From contig JAJECY010000308.1 of the NCBI GenBank assembly GCA_022821775.1, forward strand, positions 1-57,308: a DNA stretch of 57,308 nt, given 5' to 3'. Below the pieces are notes generated by a model. It was not told the DNA's origin. It searched no databases and was given only the letters and a program-made list of their open reading frames with translations. The translations under genes and the position numbers were made by a program. Below, piece after piece: positions 33,404-41,524 of the stretch; within the stretch, counting starts at the first letter, position 1; every line of letters starts with the position of its first letter. Source of the stretch: Acidobacteriota bacterium (GTDB lineage: Bacteria; Acidobacteriota; Terriglobia; Versatilivoradales; Versatilivoraceae).

Positions 33404-33516
33404 ATCTTGTACGATGTGGGCCTGCGGGAATGATTGTGACCGTAACAGCTACCGCCGGTGAGGAGTTGGCGTCCACACAGACGGAAGAACCCAGGTAGCG
33501 GCCAGCCTTCAACCTG

Positions 33517-33639
33517 TCACCCGCCGGGGTCCCATGGCCTCAGCCTGGGGATCCAGCGCGGCACGTTGGCCTTGTAGCTCCGGTAGCTGTCTTTGAATCG
33601 CTTTTCCAGACCCGGCTCCTCGAACCGTAGACCGTTTCC
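33517..33639 (-). pseudogene. Remnant: C-terminal end of an isoprenylcysteine methyltransferase-like protein
   Basis: Directly after the tsaB stop, in the same frame, about 40 codons read FEEPGLEKRFKDSYRSYK and then VPRWIPRLRPW before a stop. This is the typical end of ICMT/PEMT-family methyltransferases. There is no start codon and no upstream part, so it is the tail of a lost gene. The rest of 33343-33639 holds the VapBC promoter and no other gene. Confidence 0.55.
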
Positions 33640-34323
33640 TCAGGGCCCTTTCCAATTGACTTCGGCGTCGGGCCGGCGCAGGTAGAAGGCGCGCAGGTCC
33701 TGCGGGGCGGTCCATTCCCCGCGGTCCGCCTTGGATAACGCCAGTGCGGCCAGGGCCCGCCCCAGAAAAGGGTCGGTCTGGGCCACCCGCCACCGGGGGC
33801 GGTCCTTCGACCGGATGAGATCCCGATATTTCCGGGCCCCGCCGCCCAGGAAGAGCACGGTCTCCTCGTCCAGGGCATCCAACAGGTCTCCCGGGGCGCC
33901 TACGAACCCGGAGTCCCGTTGAACCAGGCCGGACCCGCCGCGCTCGAAGACGGCCGCGTACACTTCTCCCCGGCGGGCGTCGATCATGGGGACCATCACC
34001 CCCCGCCACTCCGGGAACCTCTCCACCCAGGCCTCGAAGGCGGTCACGGCAACGGTGGGTCTCTCCCGCGTTTCCGCCAGGCCCTTGACGGTGGTCAATC
34101 CGATCCGGACGCCGGTGAAGGAACCGGGACCGCAGATGACCCCGAAGGCCTGAATGTCATCAAGAGTCAATTCCGAGTAGCTGAGAAGGTAGCGGATTCC
34201 AGACAGCAGTCGGGCGGTATGGGTGCAGGTGGAATCCAGGTTGATCTCGCCCAGGATGGTGTCATCGTCCGACAACACGATGCTTCCGGCGCTGCCGGAG
34301 GTGTCCAGGCAGAGGAGTTTCAT
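33640..34323 (-). CDS. tsaB: tRNA threonylcarbamoyladenosine biosynthesis protein TsaB
   Basis: A 227-residue ASKHA-fold protein that partners TsaD and TsaE in making t6A37 in tRNAs. It has MKLLCLDTSGSAGSIVL (phosphate-1 motif), GVICGPGSFTGVRIGLTTVKGLA (the TsaB signature) and MIDARRGEVYAAVF. ATG 34323 starts exactly at this motif; the open frame further upstream is not protein-like. It ends normally in FYLRRPDAEV. It is divergent from mutS. Confidence 0.95.
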   Translation of the reverse strand: MKLLCLDTSGSAGSIVLSDDDTILGEINLDSTCTHTARLLSGIRYLLSYSELTLDDIQAFGVICGPGSFTGVRIGLTTVKGLAETRERPTVAVTAFEAWVERFPEWRGVMVPMIDARRGEVYAAVFERGGSGLVQRDSGFVGAPGDLLDALDEETVLFLGGGARKYRDLIRSKDRPRWRVAQTDPFLGRALAALALSKADRGEWTAPQDLRAFYLRRPDAEVNWKGP

Positions 34324-34541
34324 AACGGGGATCTCCCAGCGGACCCGCGCGCCGCTGGCCCGACTTCCATGGCTGGCGGGGTGCGTTGACACCCCCCGGG
34401 GCAGATTATATACTCCCGGATTTTGACGGAACAATCGCATCGAGCCCAGCGCGTGCCGCTCCTGCCCGGGAGGTCCACTACCGGCACGCCTTCAGCGCCT
34501 CTCGGGGGCGCTCTTCCCGACCCGTTTCAGCGGACTTCGGC

Positions 34542-37163
34542 ATGCAACCCTCCACCCCCATGATGGCCCAGTACCATCAGATCAAGAAGTCGGTTCCCGG
34601 CGCCATTCTGTTCTTCCGGCTGGGCGACTTCTACGAGATGTTCTTCGACGACGCCGTGGTGGCCGCCCGCGAGCTGGAGATCACCCTGACCTCGCGCAAC
34701 AAGGAAAAAGGGACCCCGGTCCCCATGTGCGGGGTTCCCTACCACAGTGCCGACGCCTACGTCTCCAAGCTGATCCGCAAGGGCTACCGCGTGGCCGTCT
34801 GCGACCAGGTCGAAAACCCCAAGACCGCCCGGAAGCTGGTGAAGCGGGAAGTAACCCGGGTGGTCACCCCCGGCACGCTGAGCGACGGCAATCTGCTGGA
34901 GCCTCGGGAGAACAACTTCCTGAGCGCCGTTTTCTCCGACAACTCCGGACTGGGCCTGGCTTCGGTGGACGTTTCCACCGGCGATTTTCGAATCACCGAG
35001 TTTCGGGATGGCGACCGGGAATCCCTTCTGCAGACGGAACTGGAACGGCTGGCGCCCAAGGAGCTGATCTGGTGCTCCCGGCTCAGCGACCGGAATCCCG
35101 CGTGGTCCCGAGGCCTGTCGGCTCTCAAGACTGTGGTGGAGGAGTGGATCTTTGCCTCCGACTTTGCTCAGCGCCTGCTGGTGGATCACTTCAAGGTCGC
35201 CAGCCTGGATGGATTCGGCTGTCAGGGCCGGGACCTGGCGGTGGCCGCAGCCGGCGGCGCCCTGCACTACCTGCAGGAGACCCAGCGGGGCGAGTTGCTG
35301 CACCTGGACAGTCTGCATTACTACGAGCTGGACCAGTCGATGCTGCTGGACCAGTCCACGGTGAAGAACCTGGAACTGCTGGAGTCTCTCCACGACGGGT
35401 CCCGCAACGGCACCCTGCTCCAGTGCCTGGACGAGACCGCCACCGGAATGGGGGGGCGTCTCCTCAAGAGCTGGATGCTGCGGCCGGAAATCGACCTGAA
35501 AGAGATCGAGAGCCGCCAGGAGGCGGTGGCCGAGCTTACCGAAAACCTGGTTTTGAGGGAGGAGCTCAGGGAGCAGCTCAAGCAGGTCTATGACCTGGAA
35601 CGGCTGGCCTCCAAGGTGGCCCTGGCCAGCGCCAACGCCAGGGACCTGATCGCGCTCAGGCAGTCGCTGGAGCAGGTCCCCGGACTCAAGCAGCGGCTGA
35701 AGCCGCTTGCCCCTGCCCGGCTCCGGAGCCTGGAGCAGGACAGCGATCCCCTGGCCGACGTGGCTGCACAGATCGGAGAGGCCCTCAACGACGATCCGCC
35801 CGTGGTGCTGACGGAGGGCCGGCTGATTCGCACCGGGTTCAACGCCGAGCTGGACGGCCTGCGCAAGGACAGCTCCTCGGGGAAGCAAACCATTGCCGAG
35901 CTGGAAGCCGGCGAACGCGCCCGCACCGGCATTCCCAATCTGAAGGTCAAGTTCAACCGGGTCTTCGGCTATTACCTGGAGGTCTCCAAGTCCAACCTCG
36001 GACTGGTGCCCCCCGACTATGAACGCAAACAGACCCTGGTGGGAGCCGAGCGCTTCACCACCCCACGGTTGAAGGAGTACGAACGCCGGGTGCTGGGTGC
36101 GGAGGAGCGCCTGGTGGAGCTGGAGTATGAACTCTTCTGCCAACTCCGGGCCGCCGTGGGCCGGCAGTGCCGGCGCATCCGAAACACGGCCCGCGCACTG
36201 GCCCAACTGGATTGCCTGGTGACCCTGGCCGGCGCCGCCCATCAGTTCGGTTACGTGAGACCCAGGCTCCATTCCGGCGAAGAGCTGGCGGTCAAGGGGG
36301 GACGGCACCCGGTCATCGAACGCCTGGGCGAACAACTGCCCACCGGCCGGTTCATTCCCAACGACCTCTATCTGAATCAGGGCGCCGATCAGGTCCTCCT
36401 CATCACCGGGCCCAACATGGGGGGGAAATCCACCTATCTCCGCCAGGCGGCGCTCTTTTCGGTCATGGCTCAGATGGGCTCTTTCGTTCCGGCTCAGGAG
36501 GCCAAGCTGCCCGTGGTGGACCGGATCTTCACCCGGATCGGAGCCTCGGACAACCTGGCCCGGGGCAGGTCGACCTTCATGGTGGAGATGACCGAGACGG
36601 CCGTCATCCTGAACTCGGCCACCTCCAGGAGCCTGGTCATTCTGGATGAGGTCGGCCGCGGCACCGCCACCTTCGACGGACTCTCCATCGCCTGGTCGGT
36701 GGTCGAGCACCTCCACTCCCGCAACCAGTCCAAGACCCTCTTCGCCACCCACTACCACGAGCTGACCGAGCTGGCCCAGTTGCTGCCCGGAGTGAAGAAT
36801 TACCAGGTGACGGTCAAGGAGTCGGGCAACGAAATCGTTTTCCTCAGGCGGGTCGAGCCGGGAAGCGCCGACAAGAGCTACGGCATCGAGGTGGCCCGGC
36901 TGGCCGGCCTGCCGCGGCCCGTGATCCAGCGGGCCCGGGAGATCCTGCGGGGGCATGAACAGGGGGAGCACGAAATCAGCAACCACCTGACCCGGAACTA
37001 CCAGCGCAGAAAGAACAACTCCGGCAAGCAGCTCAACCTGTTCGTGGTCACCGAACACGAGGCCCTGGAACAGTTGCGCCGGATGGAACCCGACCGGATG
37101 ACTCCCTTGCAGGCGCTGCAAGCCATCCACCGACTCAAGGAAAGCCTTTCTAGTGATCAGTGA
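34542..37163 (+). CDS. mutS: DNA mismatch repair protein MutS
   Basis: An 873-residue mismatch sensor ATPase. The mispair-binding F-x-E is at F30-Y-E32 (GDFYEMFF). Connector, lever and clamp regions follow, with NLKVKFNRVFGYYLEVSKSN in the clamp and lever. The Walker A GPNMGGKST is at 623-631, then DEVGRGTATFDG and THYHELTEL. ATG 34542 (MQPSTPMMAQYHQIK) is the normal start. mutL is not nearby. The last four codons and the stop lie in a 7-bp tandem repeat array. Confidence 0.97.
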   Translation: MQPSTPMMAQYHQIKKSVPGAILFFRLGDFYEMFFDDAVVAARELEITLTSRNKEKGTPVPMCGVPYHSADAYVSKLIRKGYRVAVCDQVENPKTARKLVKREVTRVVTPGTLSDGNLLEPRENNFLSAVFSDNSGLGLASVDVSTGDFRITEFRDGDRESLLQTELERLAPKELIWCSRLSDRNPAWSRGLSALKTVVEEWIFASDFAQRLLVDHFKVASLDGFGCQGRDLAVAAAGGALHYLQETQRGELLHLDSLHYYELDQSMLLDQSTVKNLELLESLHDGSRNGTLLQCLDETATGMGGRLLKSWMLRPEIDLKEIESRQEAVAELTENLVLREELREQLKQVYDLERLASKVALASANARDLIALRQSLEQVPGLKQRLKPLAPARLRSLEQDSDPLADVAAQIGEALNDDPPVVLTEGRLIRTGFNAELDGLRKDSSSGKQTIAELEAGERARTGIPNLKVKFNRVFGYYLEVSKSNLGLVPPDYERKQTLVGAERFTTPRLKEYERRVLGAEERLVELEYELFCQLRAAVGRQCRRIRNTARALAQLDCLVTLAGAAHQFGYVRPRLHSGEELAVKGGRHPVIERLGEQLPTGRFIPNDLYLNQGADQVLLITGPNMGGKSTYLRQAALFSVMAQMGSFVPAQEAKLPVVDRIFTRIGASDNLARGRSTFMVEMTETAVILNSATSRSLVILDEVGRGTATFDGLSIAWSVVEHLHSRNQSKTLFATHYHELTELAQLLPGVKNYQVTVKESGNEIVFLRRVEPGSADKSYGIEVARLAGLPRPVIQRAREILRGHEQGEHEISNHLTRNYQRRKNNSGKQLNLFVVTEHEALEQLRRMEPDRMTPLQALQAIHRLKESLSSDQ

Positions 37164-37202
37164 TCAGTGATCAGTGGTCAGTGGTTAGTGGTTAGTGGTC
37201 AG
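37151..37202 (+). repeat. Heptad repeat array at the 3' end of mutS
   Basis: Seven units, three AGTGATC followed by AGTGGTC and AGTGGTT variants. The mutS stop (TGA, 37161-37163) lies in the second unit. No inverted partner array is seen nearby. Confidence 0.88.
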
Positions 37203-37222
37203 CGACGCTTCCGTCCAGGACA

Positions 37223-37360
37223 ACGGGGCGGATCACACAGGTTGAAACAGGGGACCCGGACGGCGTGTCGGGAGCACGGAAAGGTTTCGGTTCCCCTCGA
37301 CGTCTTGCTTCGTGTGTCTTCGTGGTCCTTCGTGCCCCTTCGTGGATATCTTTTTTTGCC
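37223..37360. repeat. Dispersed repeat of about 140 bp with TTCGTGG decamers, copy 1
   Basis: It begins ACGGGGCGGATCA and continues through GGTTCCCCTCG to several 10-bp units of the type CCTTCGTGGA, then a run of T. Copy 2 at 52558-52697 aligns along the whole length. It sits between mutS and anmK. Confidence 0.75.
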
Positions 37361-37401
37361 TGGGTGGATCACTCCTCCATGAGCTTCAATCAAGCGAGAG
37401 C

Positions 37402-38595
37402 ATGAAACCCCCCAAGCTGGCGGTCGGCCTCATGTCTGGGACCTCGCTGGACGGCGTGGATGCCGCCCTGGTGCGGATTGTTCGGTCCGAGCAGGACTGC
37501 TCGGTTCAACTGAAGCATTTCATTTCCACTCCCTATCCGGAAGAGGTCCGCCGGGCGCTCTTGAAGGTCGCTTCCGGCCAGCCGGGGCCGGCCGCCTTTA
37601 TCAGCCACCTGGGGGTCCTGCTGGGCCGCCTCTACGCCGAATCGGTCAAGGACGTGTGCCGGACCGGCGGGGTCCCCCTCGACCGGCTGGATCTGATCGG
37701 GTCCCACGGCCAGACCATATTTCACCAGTCCGATCCCGGCGACTTCTGCGGCCGGCCGGTCGCCTCCACCCTGCAGATCGGAGAGGCCGCCGTGCTGGCG
37801 GAGGAGACGGGAGTGACCACAGTTTCCGACTTTCGCCCCGCGGACATGGCGGCGGGGGGGACCGGAGCTCCGCTCATACCGCTGGTGGATTTTCTGCTGT
37901 TCCGGGATCCACAAAAGGGACGGGTGCTGCTGAACCTGGGGGGCATCGCCAACCTGACCCTGCTGCCGCCGGCCTGCGGAATCAATCAGATCCGGGCCTT
38001 CGACAGCGGACCCGGCAACATGGTGATGGACGCTCTGGTCCGGCGGCTGGAGTCGGATTCGAGAGGGTTCGACGCCGGGGGGCGCTTGGCCCTTTCGGGA
38101 AAGCCCATCCCGGCCCTGCTGGAATCTCTGCTGGCCGATCCCTACTTTCGCCGCGAGCCTCCCAAGTCGGCCGGACGGGAGCAGTTCGGCGGGGCCTTTG
38201 TGGAACGGATGCTGGCGGCGAGGCCGTCCTGCGGCACCGCGGACCTGGTCTGCACGGCAGCCGAGCTGACGGCCCGCACCGTCGGCGACGCCGTGCTGCG
38301 CTTCACCGAGACCTCCCACAAATGGGACCGGGTGCTGGTTTCAGGCGGGGGCGTCCACAACGCCTACCTGATGCGGCGCCTGCAAGAGCTCCTGCCCCGG
38401 TTGAAGGTAGCTCCAACCGACTCCCTGGGGATTCCCGCCGACGCCAAGGAGGCCATCGGATTCGCGGTCCTGGCCAATGAAACCATCGAGCTGTCCACCG
38501 GAAACGTACCCTCGGCTACCGGCGCCCGACATCCGGCAATACTGGGGAAGGTGACTTACGGCCGGAACTACGGTCGGCTGAGAGGGATCTCCTGA
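37402..38595 (+). CDS. anmK: Anhydro-N-acetylmuramic acid kinase
   Basis: A 397-residue ASKHA-fold kinase that converts 1,6-anhydro-MurNAc from cell-wall turnover to MurNAc 6-phosphate. It has VGLMSGTSLDGVDAALV at the N-terminus, GSHGQTIFHQ, TVVSDFRPAD-like sequence (TTVSDFRPADMAAGGTGAPL), NLGGIANLTLLP and the C-terminal LVSGGGVHNAYLMRRL. ATG 37402 fits the family start. It converges with panC, 30 bp away. Confidence 0.95.
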   Translation: MKPPKLAVGLMSGTSLDGVDAALVRIVRSEQDCSVQLKHFISTPYPEEVRRALLKVASGQPGPAAFISHLGVLLGRLYAESVKDVCRTGGVPLDRLDLIGSHGQTIFHQSDPGDFCGRPVASTLQIGEAAVLAEETGVTTVSDFRPADMAAGGTGAPLIPLVDFLLFRDPQKGRVLLNLGGIANLTLLPPACGINQIRAFDSGPGNMVMDALVRRLESDSRGFDAGGRLALSGKPIPALLESLLADPYFRREPPKSAGREQFGGAFVERMLAARPSCGTADLVCTAAELTARTVGDAVLRFTETSHKWDRVLVSGGGVHNAYLMRRLQELLPRLKVAPTDSLGIPADAKEAIGFAVLANETIELSTGNVPSATGARHPAILGKVTYGRNYGRLRGIS

Positions 38596-38625
38596 AGCGG
38601 CGCGGACGCAGTCAACGCCTGCAGG

Positions 38626-39471
38626 TCAGGGGGTGAGCCAGGTGTTGTCGATCAGGCGGGTGGTCCCGATAAAGGCGGCCAGGGCCAGCAACGATCTTCC
38701 TTCGAGCCGATCTACCGGCTCCAGGTCGACCGGGTCCACGATGGCGACATAGTCGACCCGGACCCGAGCCTCGGCGGCCAGGCAATGCTGAACGCCTTCC
38801 AGCAGGACCGGCGATCTGCGCTCTCCCCGGGCCACCTCCTGACTGGCCCATTCCAGGGACCGGAACAGGATCGGAGCAGCCTTCCTCTCTTCACGGCTCA
38901 GGTACCGGTTTCGGGAACTGACCGCCAGGCCGTTTTCCTCCCGGACCGTCGGACAGACCACCACCTCGATGTCCAGGTCCAGGTCCCGGACCATGCGTCG
39001 AATCAGGATGGATTGCTGGGCATCCTTCTGTCCGAAGAAGGCGGCCTCTGGGCGCACCAGGTGGAAGAGCTTTAGCACGACCGTGGCCACCCCCTGGAAG
39101 TGGGTGGGGCGGCTGAGGCCGCACAGCTTCCGGCCCAGACCTTGCACCAGCACCTCGGTGCGGTGGCCCTCCGGGTACATCTCGCCGGCCTCCGGTACCA
39201 GGACAGTCCCCACCCCCAGGCGCTCCAACTCCTTCAAGTCACGGTCGAGGGGCCGAGGGTAGCGCTCGAAGTCTTCTCCGGGAGCAAACTGGGTGGGATT
39301 GACGAAGATGGAGACCACCACCCGGTCGGACCGCTTGCGGGCCGCTTCGACCAGGCTGAGGTGGCCGGCGTGAAGGGCCCCCATGGTGGGCACCAGGCAG
39401 ACCTCCGGTCCGCCATTCGGCCAACTCCGGCGGAGGCGCCTGAAGGCCTCCAGCGATCGAACCACGTTCAT
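38626..39471 (-). CDS. panC: Pantothenate synthetase
   Basis: A 281-residue enzyme joining pantoate and beta-alanine with ATP. PTMGALHAGH holds the HxGH-type motif (residues 34-37). FVNPTQFAPGEDFERYPR, FGQKDAQQ and the KMSKS-like SSRNRYLS are conserved. It starts one base after the end of panB, so panB-panC form one transcription unit for vitamin B5/CoA synthesis. Confidence 0.96.
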   Translation of the reverse strand: MNVVRSLEAFRRLRRSWPNGGPEVCLVPTMGALHAGHLSLVEAARKRSDRVVVSIFVNPTQFAPGEDFERYPRPLDRDLKELERLGVGTVLVPEAGEMYPEGHRTEVLVQGLGRKLCGLSRPTHFQGVATVVLKLFHLVRPEAAFFGQKDAQQSILIRRMVRDLDLDIEVVVCPTVREENGLAVSSRNRYLSREERKAAPILFRSLEWASQEVARGERRSPVLLEGVQHCLAAEARVRVDYVAIVDPVDLEPVDRLEGRSLLALAAFIGTTRLIDNTWLTP

Positions 39472-39472
39472 G

Positions 39473-40333
39473 CTAACGCTTCAGCGCCTCTTCCAGCCGG
39501 GGGAATTCGGCCGGGTAGTAGGTCTCCTTGCGGGAGGGGAAGTCTCCCGAGAGGCAGTCGGTGATGTATCGGCGGGTGGCTTGGGAGAGGATCTCCCTGA
39601 GATCGACGTACTGCCTGACGAATTTGGGCTTGCGAGAGAACGACAGGCCAAAGAGGTCGTCGCAGACCAGGATCTGCCCGTCGCAGTGGGGCCCGGCCCC
39701 GATGCCGATGGTCGGAATTCTCAGTTCCTGGGTGACCTGAAAGGCCAGAGCTTCGGGCACGCCCTCCAGGACCACGGCGAAGGCGCCGGCGTCCTGCAAG
39801 GCCAGGGCATCCGCCATCACCGCCTCCGCCGACTCGGGGCTCTTGCCCTGCACCCGGTATCCTCCCATCACATGAAGTGACTGGGGGGTCAGCCCCACGT
39901 GCCCCATGACCGGAATTTCAGCCCGCACCAGTCTCCTGACCAGGCGGCTTCGCCTGGCGCCGCCTTCGATCTTTACGGCCTCGGCGCCCGCCTTGACGAA
40001 CTTCAAGGCGGCTTTGAGAGCTTCCTTGCTGCTCAGGTGATAGGAACCGTAGGGCAGATCGGCTACCAGCAGGGCTCGCTGCAGCCCCCGGCGAACGGCT
40101 TTGAGGTGACCCATGACATCCTTGACCGTCAGGGGCAGGGTCGAATCGTGACCCAGGCGGGTGGTGGCCAGAGAATCTCCCACCAGCACCAGATCGATGC
40201 CCGCCTGGTCCAGGATACGGGCAAAGGGGTAGTCATAAGCGGTCAGGCAGACGATCTTGCCGCCCTTGTGCTTGCGGTTAAGGATGTTGGGAACGGTGAC
40301 CTTGTCGGTCTGAAGGGGAGGGGTAGCGCTCAT
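39473..40333 (-). CDS. panB: 3-methyl-2-oxobutanoate hydroxymethyltransferase
   Basis: A 286-residue TIM-barrel enzyme making ketopantoate from alpha-ketoisovalerate and methylene-tetrahydrofolate. It has KIVCLTAYDYPFARILDQAGIDLVLVGDSLA, DLPYGSY, VKIEGG, GHVGLTPQS and IGIGAGPHCDGQILV. It lies upstream of panC. The gap to folK is 107 bp and shows no gene. Confidence 0.96.
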   Translation of the reverse strand: MSATPPLQTDKVTVPNILNRKHKGGKIVCLTAYDYPFARILDQAGIDLVLVGDSLATTRLGHDSTLPLTVKDVMGHLKAVRRGLQRALLVADLPYGSYHLSSKEALKAALKFVKAGAEAVKIEGGARRSRLVRRLVRAEIPVMGHVGLTPQSLHVMGGYRVQGKSPESAEAVMADALALQDAGAFAVVLEGVPEALAFQVTQELRIPTIGIGAGPHCDGQILVCDDLFGLSFSRKPKFVRQYVDLREILSQATRRYITDCLSGDFPSRKETYYPAEFPRLEEALKR

Positions 40334-40440
40334 TCGATACGCTCCTTGTCATCGGAATTGACTGCTTGGTTTGGGCCCGAGGGCCCGGTCGGCGTCCCGG
40401 TCAGGTCACTGATCCAGGCGCCGGCGATAGCCTAACAAAT

Positions 40441-40956
40441 TCACGTCAATCGGACAACTTGGGCCGGATCCCGGCAGCGCTCCAGCAAACCGGCCACCGA
40501 CAGGCCGAGGCGCGGATGTTTCCACCCGGCAGCGACTTCGGCCGCCGGCGTCAGGGCGAACCTTCTGAGGTGGAACCGGGGGTGGGGAATGGTCAGCTTC
40601 GGGTCGCTGACGATGCGCTCGTCGTAGAGCAGGATGTCGACGTCAAGGGTGCGGGGGCCCTTGGGCAGCCGGCGCTGCCGCCCCAGCGCTTCCTCCACCT
40701 CCAGGCAGCAGGCCAGCAGCGGATAGGGAGAAAGCCGGGTGCGGACCAGTAGGGCCTGGTTGAGAAACCAGGGCTGGCCGGGATAGTCCACCGGCTCGGT
40801 GAGATAGAGGGAAGAGGCCTGCAGGATCTCAAGCCCGCCGCCAGCCAGGCCCTCAACCGCGCGCTGCAGCTGGGAGCGGCGGTTGCCGACATTGGAGCCA
40901 AGACCCACAACAGCCTGCGAGGCCGCTTCCCGGGTCCCAGTGCTGCGATGCCGCAT
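40441..40956 (-). CDS. folK: HPPK, 2-amino-4-hydroxy-6-hydroxymethyldihydropteridine pyrophosphokinase
   Basis: A 171-residue folate-synthesis enzyme. It has VVGLGSNVGNRRSQLQRAV at the N-terminus, NQALLVRT, and the active-site region RLPKGPRTLDVDILLYDER followed by IPHPRFHLRRFALTP. ATG 40956 gives a short leader before the first strand; ATG 40983 would add nine residues. Its product pathway uses the same folate pool as panB. Confidence 0.93.
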   Translation of the reverse strand: MRHRSTGTREAASQAVVGLGSNVGNRRSQLQRAVEGLAGGGLEILQASSLYLTEPVDYPGQPWFLNQALLVRTRLSPYPLLACCLEVEEALGRQRRLPKGPRTLDVDILLYDERIVSDPKLTIPHPRFHLRRFALTPAAEVAAGWKHPRLGLSVAGLLERCRDPAQVVRLT

Positions 40957-41002
40957 TGTAGGATTCAATTTGCAGACTACCACTCTCGGCCGCGTGACCC
41001 TT

Positions 41003-41275
41003 TTACCGGTACACCTTGTCGCGACTACCGACCCTCACCACCAGGACACGCAATGCATCGTCTTGAATCTCGCAGATCACGCGGCAATCTCCTACCCGAT
41101 AACGCCACAAATCGCCCATTGGGCCGGTAAGAGCCTTGCCCAGGTTACGAGGGTTCTCCAGTTGCGCAACCCGCTCGTCCATGTAATCGACAATGCGTCG
41201 CGCCATCTGCTTGTCAAGCTTGCGCAGTTGGCTTCGGGCGGTTGCAGTGTACTCGATCGTCCAGGTTGAGGGCAT
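41003..41275 (-). CDS. RelE/ParE-family toxin
   Basis: A 90-residue RelE-superfamily toxin: WTIEYTATARSQLRKLDKQMARRIVDYM, then GDLWRYRVGDCRVICEI and LVVRVGSRDKVYR. The Arg and terminal Tyr-Arg expected for mRNA-cleaving RelE are present. Its start lies inside the 3' end of the antitoxin gene, with an unusually long 62-nt overlap in another frame. Confidence 0.87.
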   Translation of the reverse strand: MPSTWTIEYTATARSQLRKLDKQMARRIVDYMDERVAQLENPRNLGKALTGPMGDLWRYRVGDCRVICEIQDDALRVLVVRVGSRDKVYR

Positions 41276-41480
41276 TCCTCACCTCGGCGGAGGAGTATGT
41301 CTTCTCTGTGCCTCGACGAAGGCGCTCCAGTACGTCCGCGGCAAGGTAGTAATCCTCCATATCCTCAAGGCCACGCTCAATCATTTCACGCAGGTAGAAG
41401 GCCTTGGTGCGCCCGGTCTGCGAGGCCAGAAAATCGAGCCGTTGCTCGGTTTCAGGAGCAAGTCGAACCGAAGTCGCCAT
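41214..41480 (-). CDS. Ribbon-helix-helix antitoxin (RelB/DUF6290-like)
   Basis: An 88-residue protein: MATSVRLAPETEQRLDFLASQTGRTKAFYLREMI is the ribbon-helix-helix DNA-binding domain, and DYYLAADVLERLRRG with YSSAEVRNALNLDD is the toxin-neutralising tail. Homologues usually end near LDD; here about 13 further residues are read from sequence shared with the toxin start. It precedes the toxin in the operon. Confidence 0.85.
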   Translation of the reverse strand: MATSVRLAPETEQRLDFLASQTGRTKAFYLREMIERGLEDMEDYYLAADVLERLRRGTEKTYSSAEVRNALNLDDRVHCNRPKPTAQA

Positions 41481-41503
41481 GGCACTGGTCCTCCATTGTC
41501 CTC

Positions 41504-41519
41504 TGAATATATGTATTCA
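41504..41519. promoter_or_regulatory. Candidate operator of the RelE-type module
   Basis: TGAATA and TATTCA form an inverted repeat around a 4-bp centre (TATG on the plus strand), 24 bp upstream of the antitoxin start. This is the expected place for autoregulation. Confidence 0.45.
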
Positions 41520-41524
41520 TCGTA

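Noticed and set aside
36167-36649. Alternative-frame ORF inside mutS
   Set aside because: It overlaps the MutS ATPase domain in another frame with no ribosome site or motif.
34527-37130. A long minus-strand ORF (867 codons) opposite mutS
   Set aside because: The plus strand encodes a complete MutS; the antisense translation has no recognisable family and a low-complexity composition.
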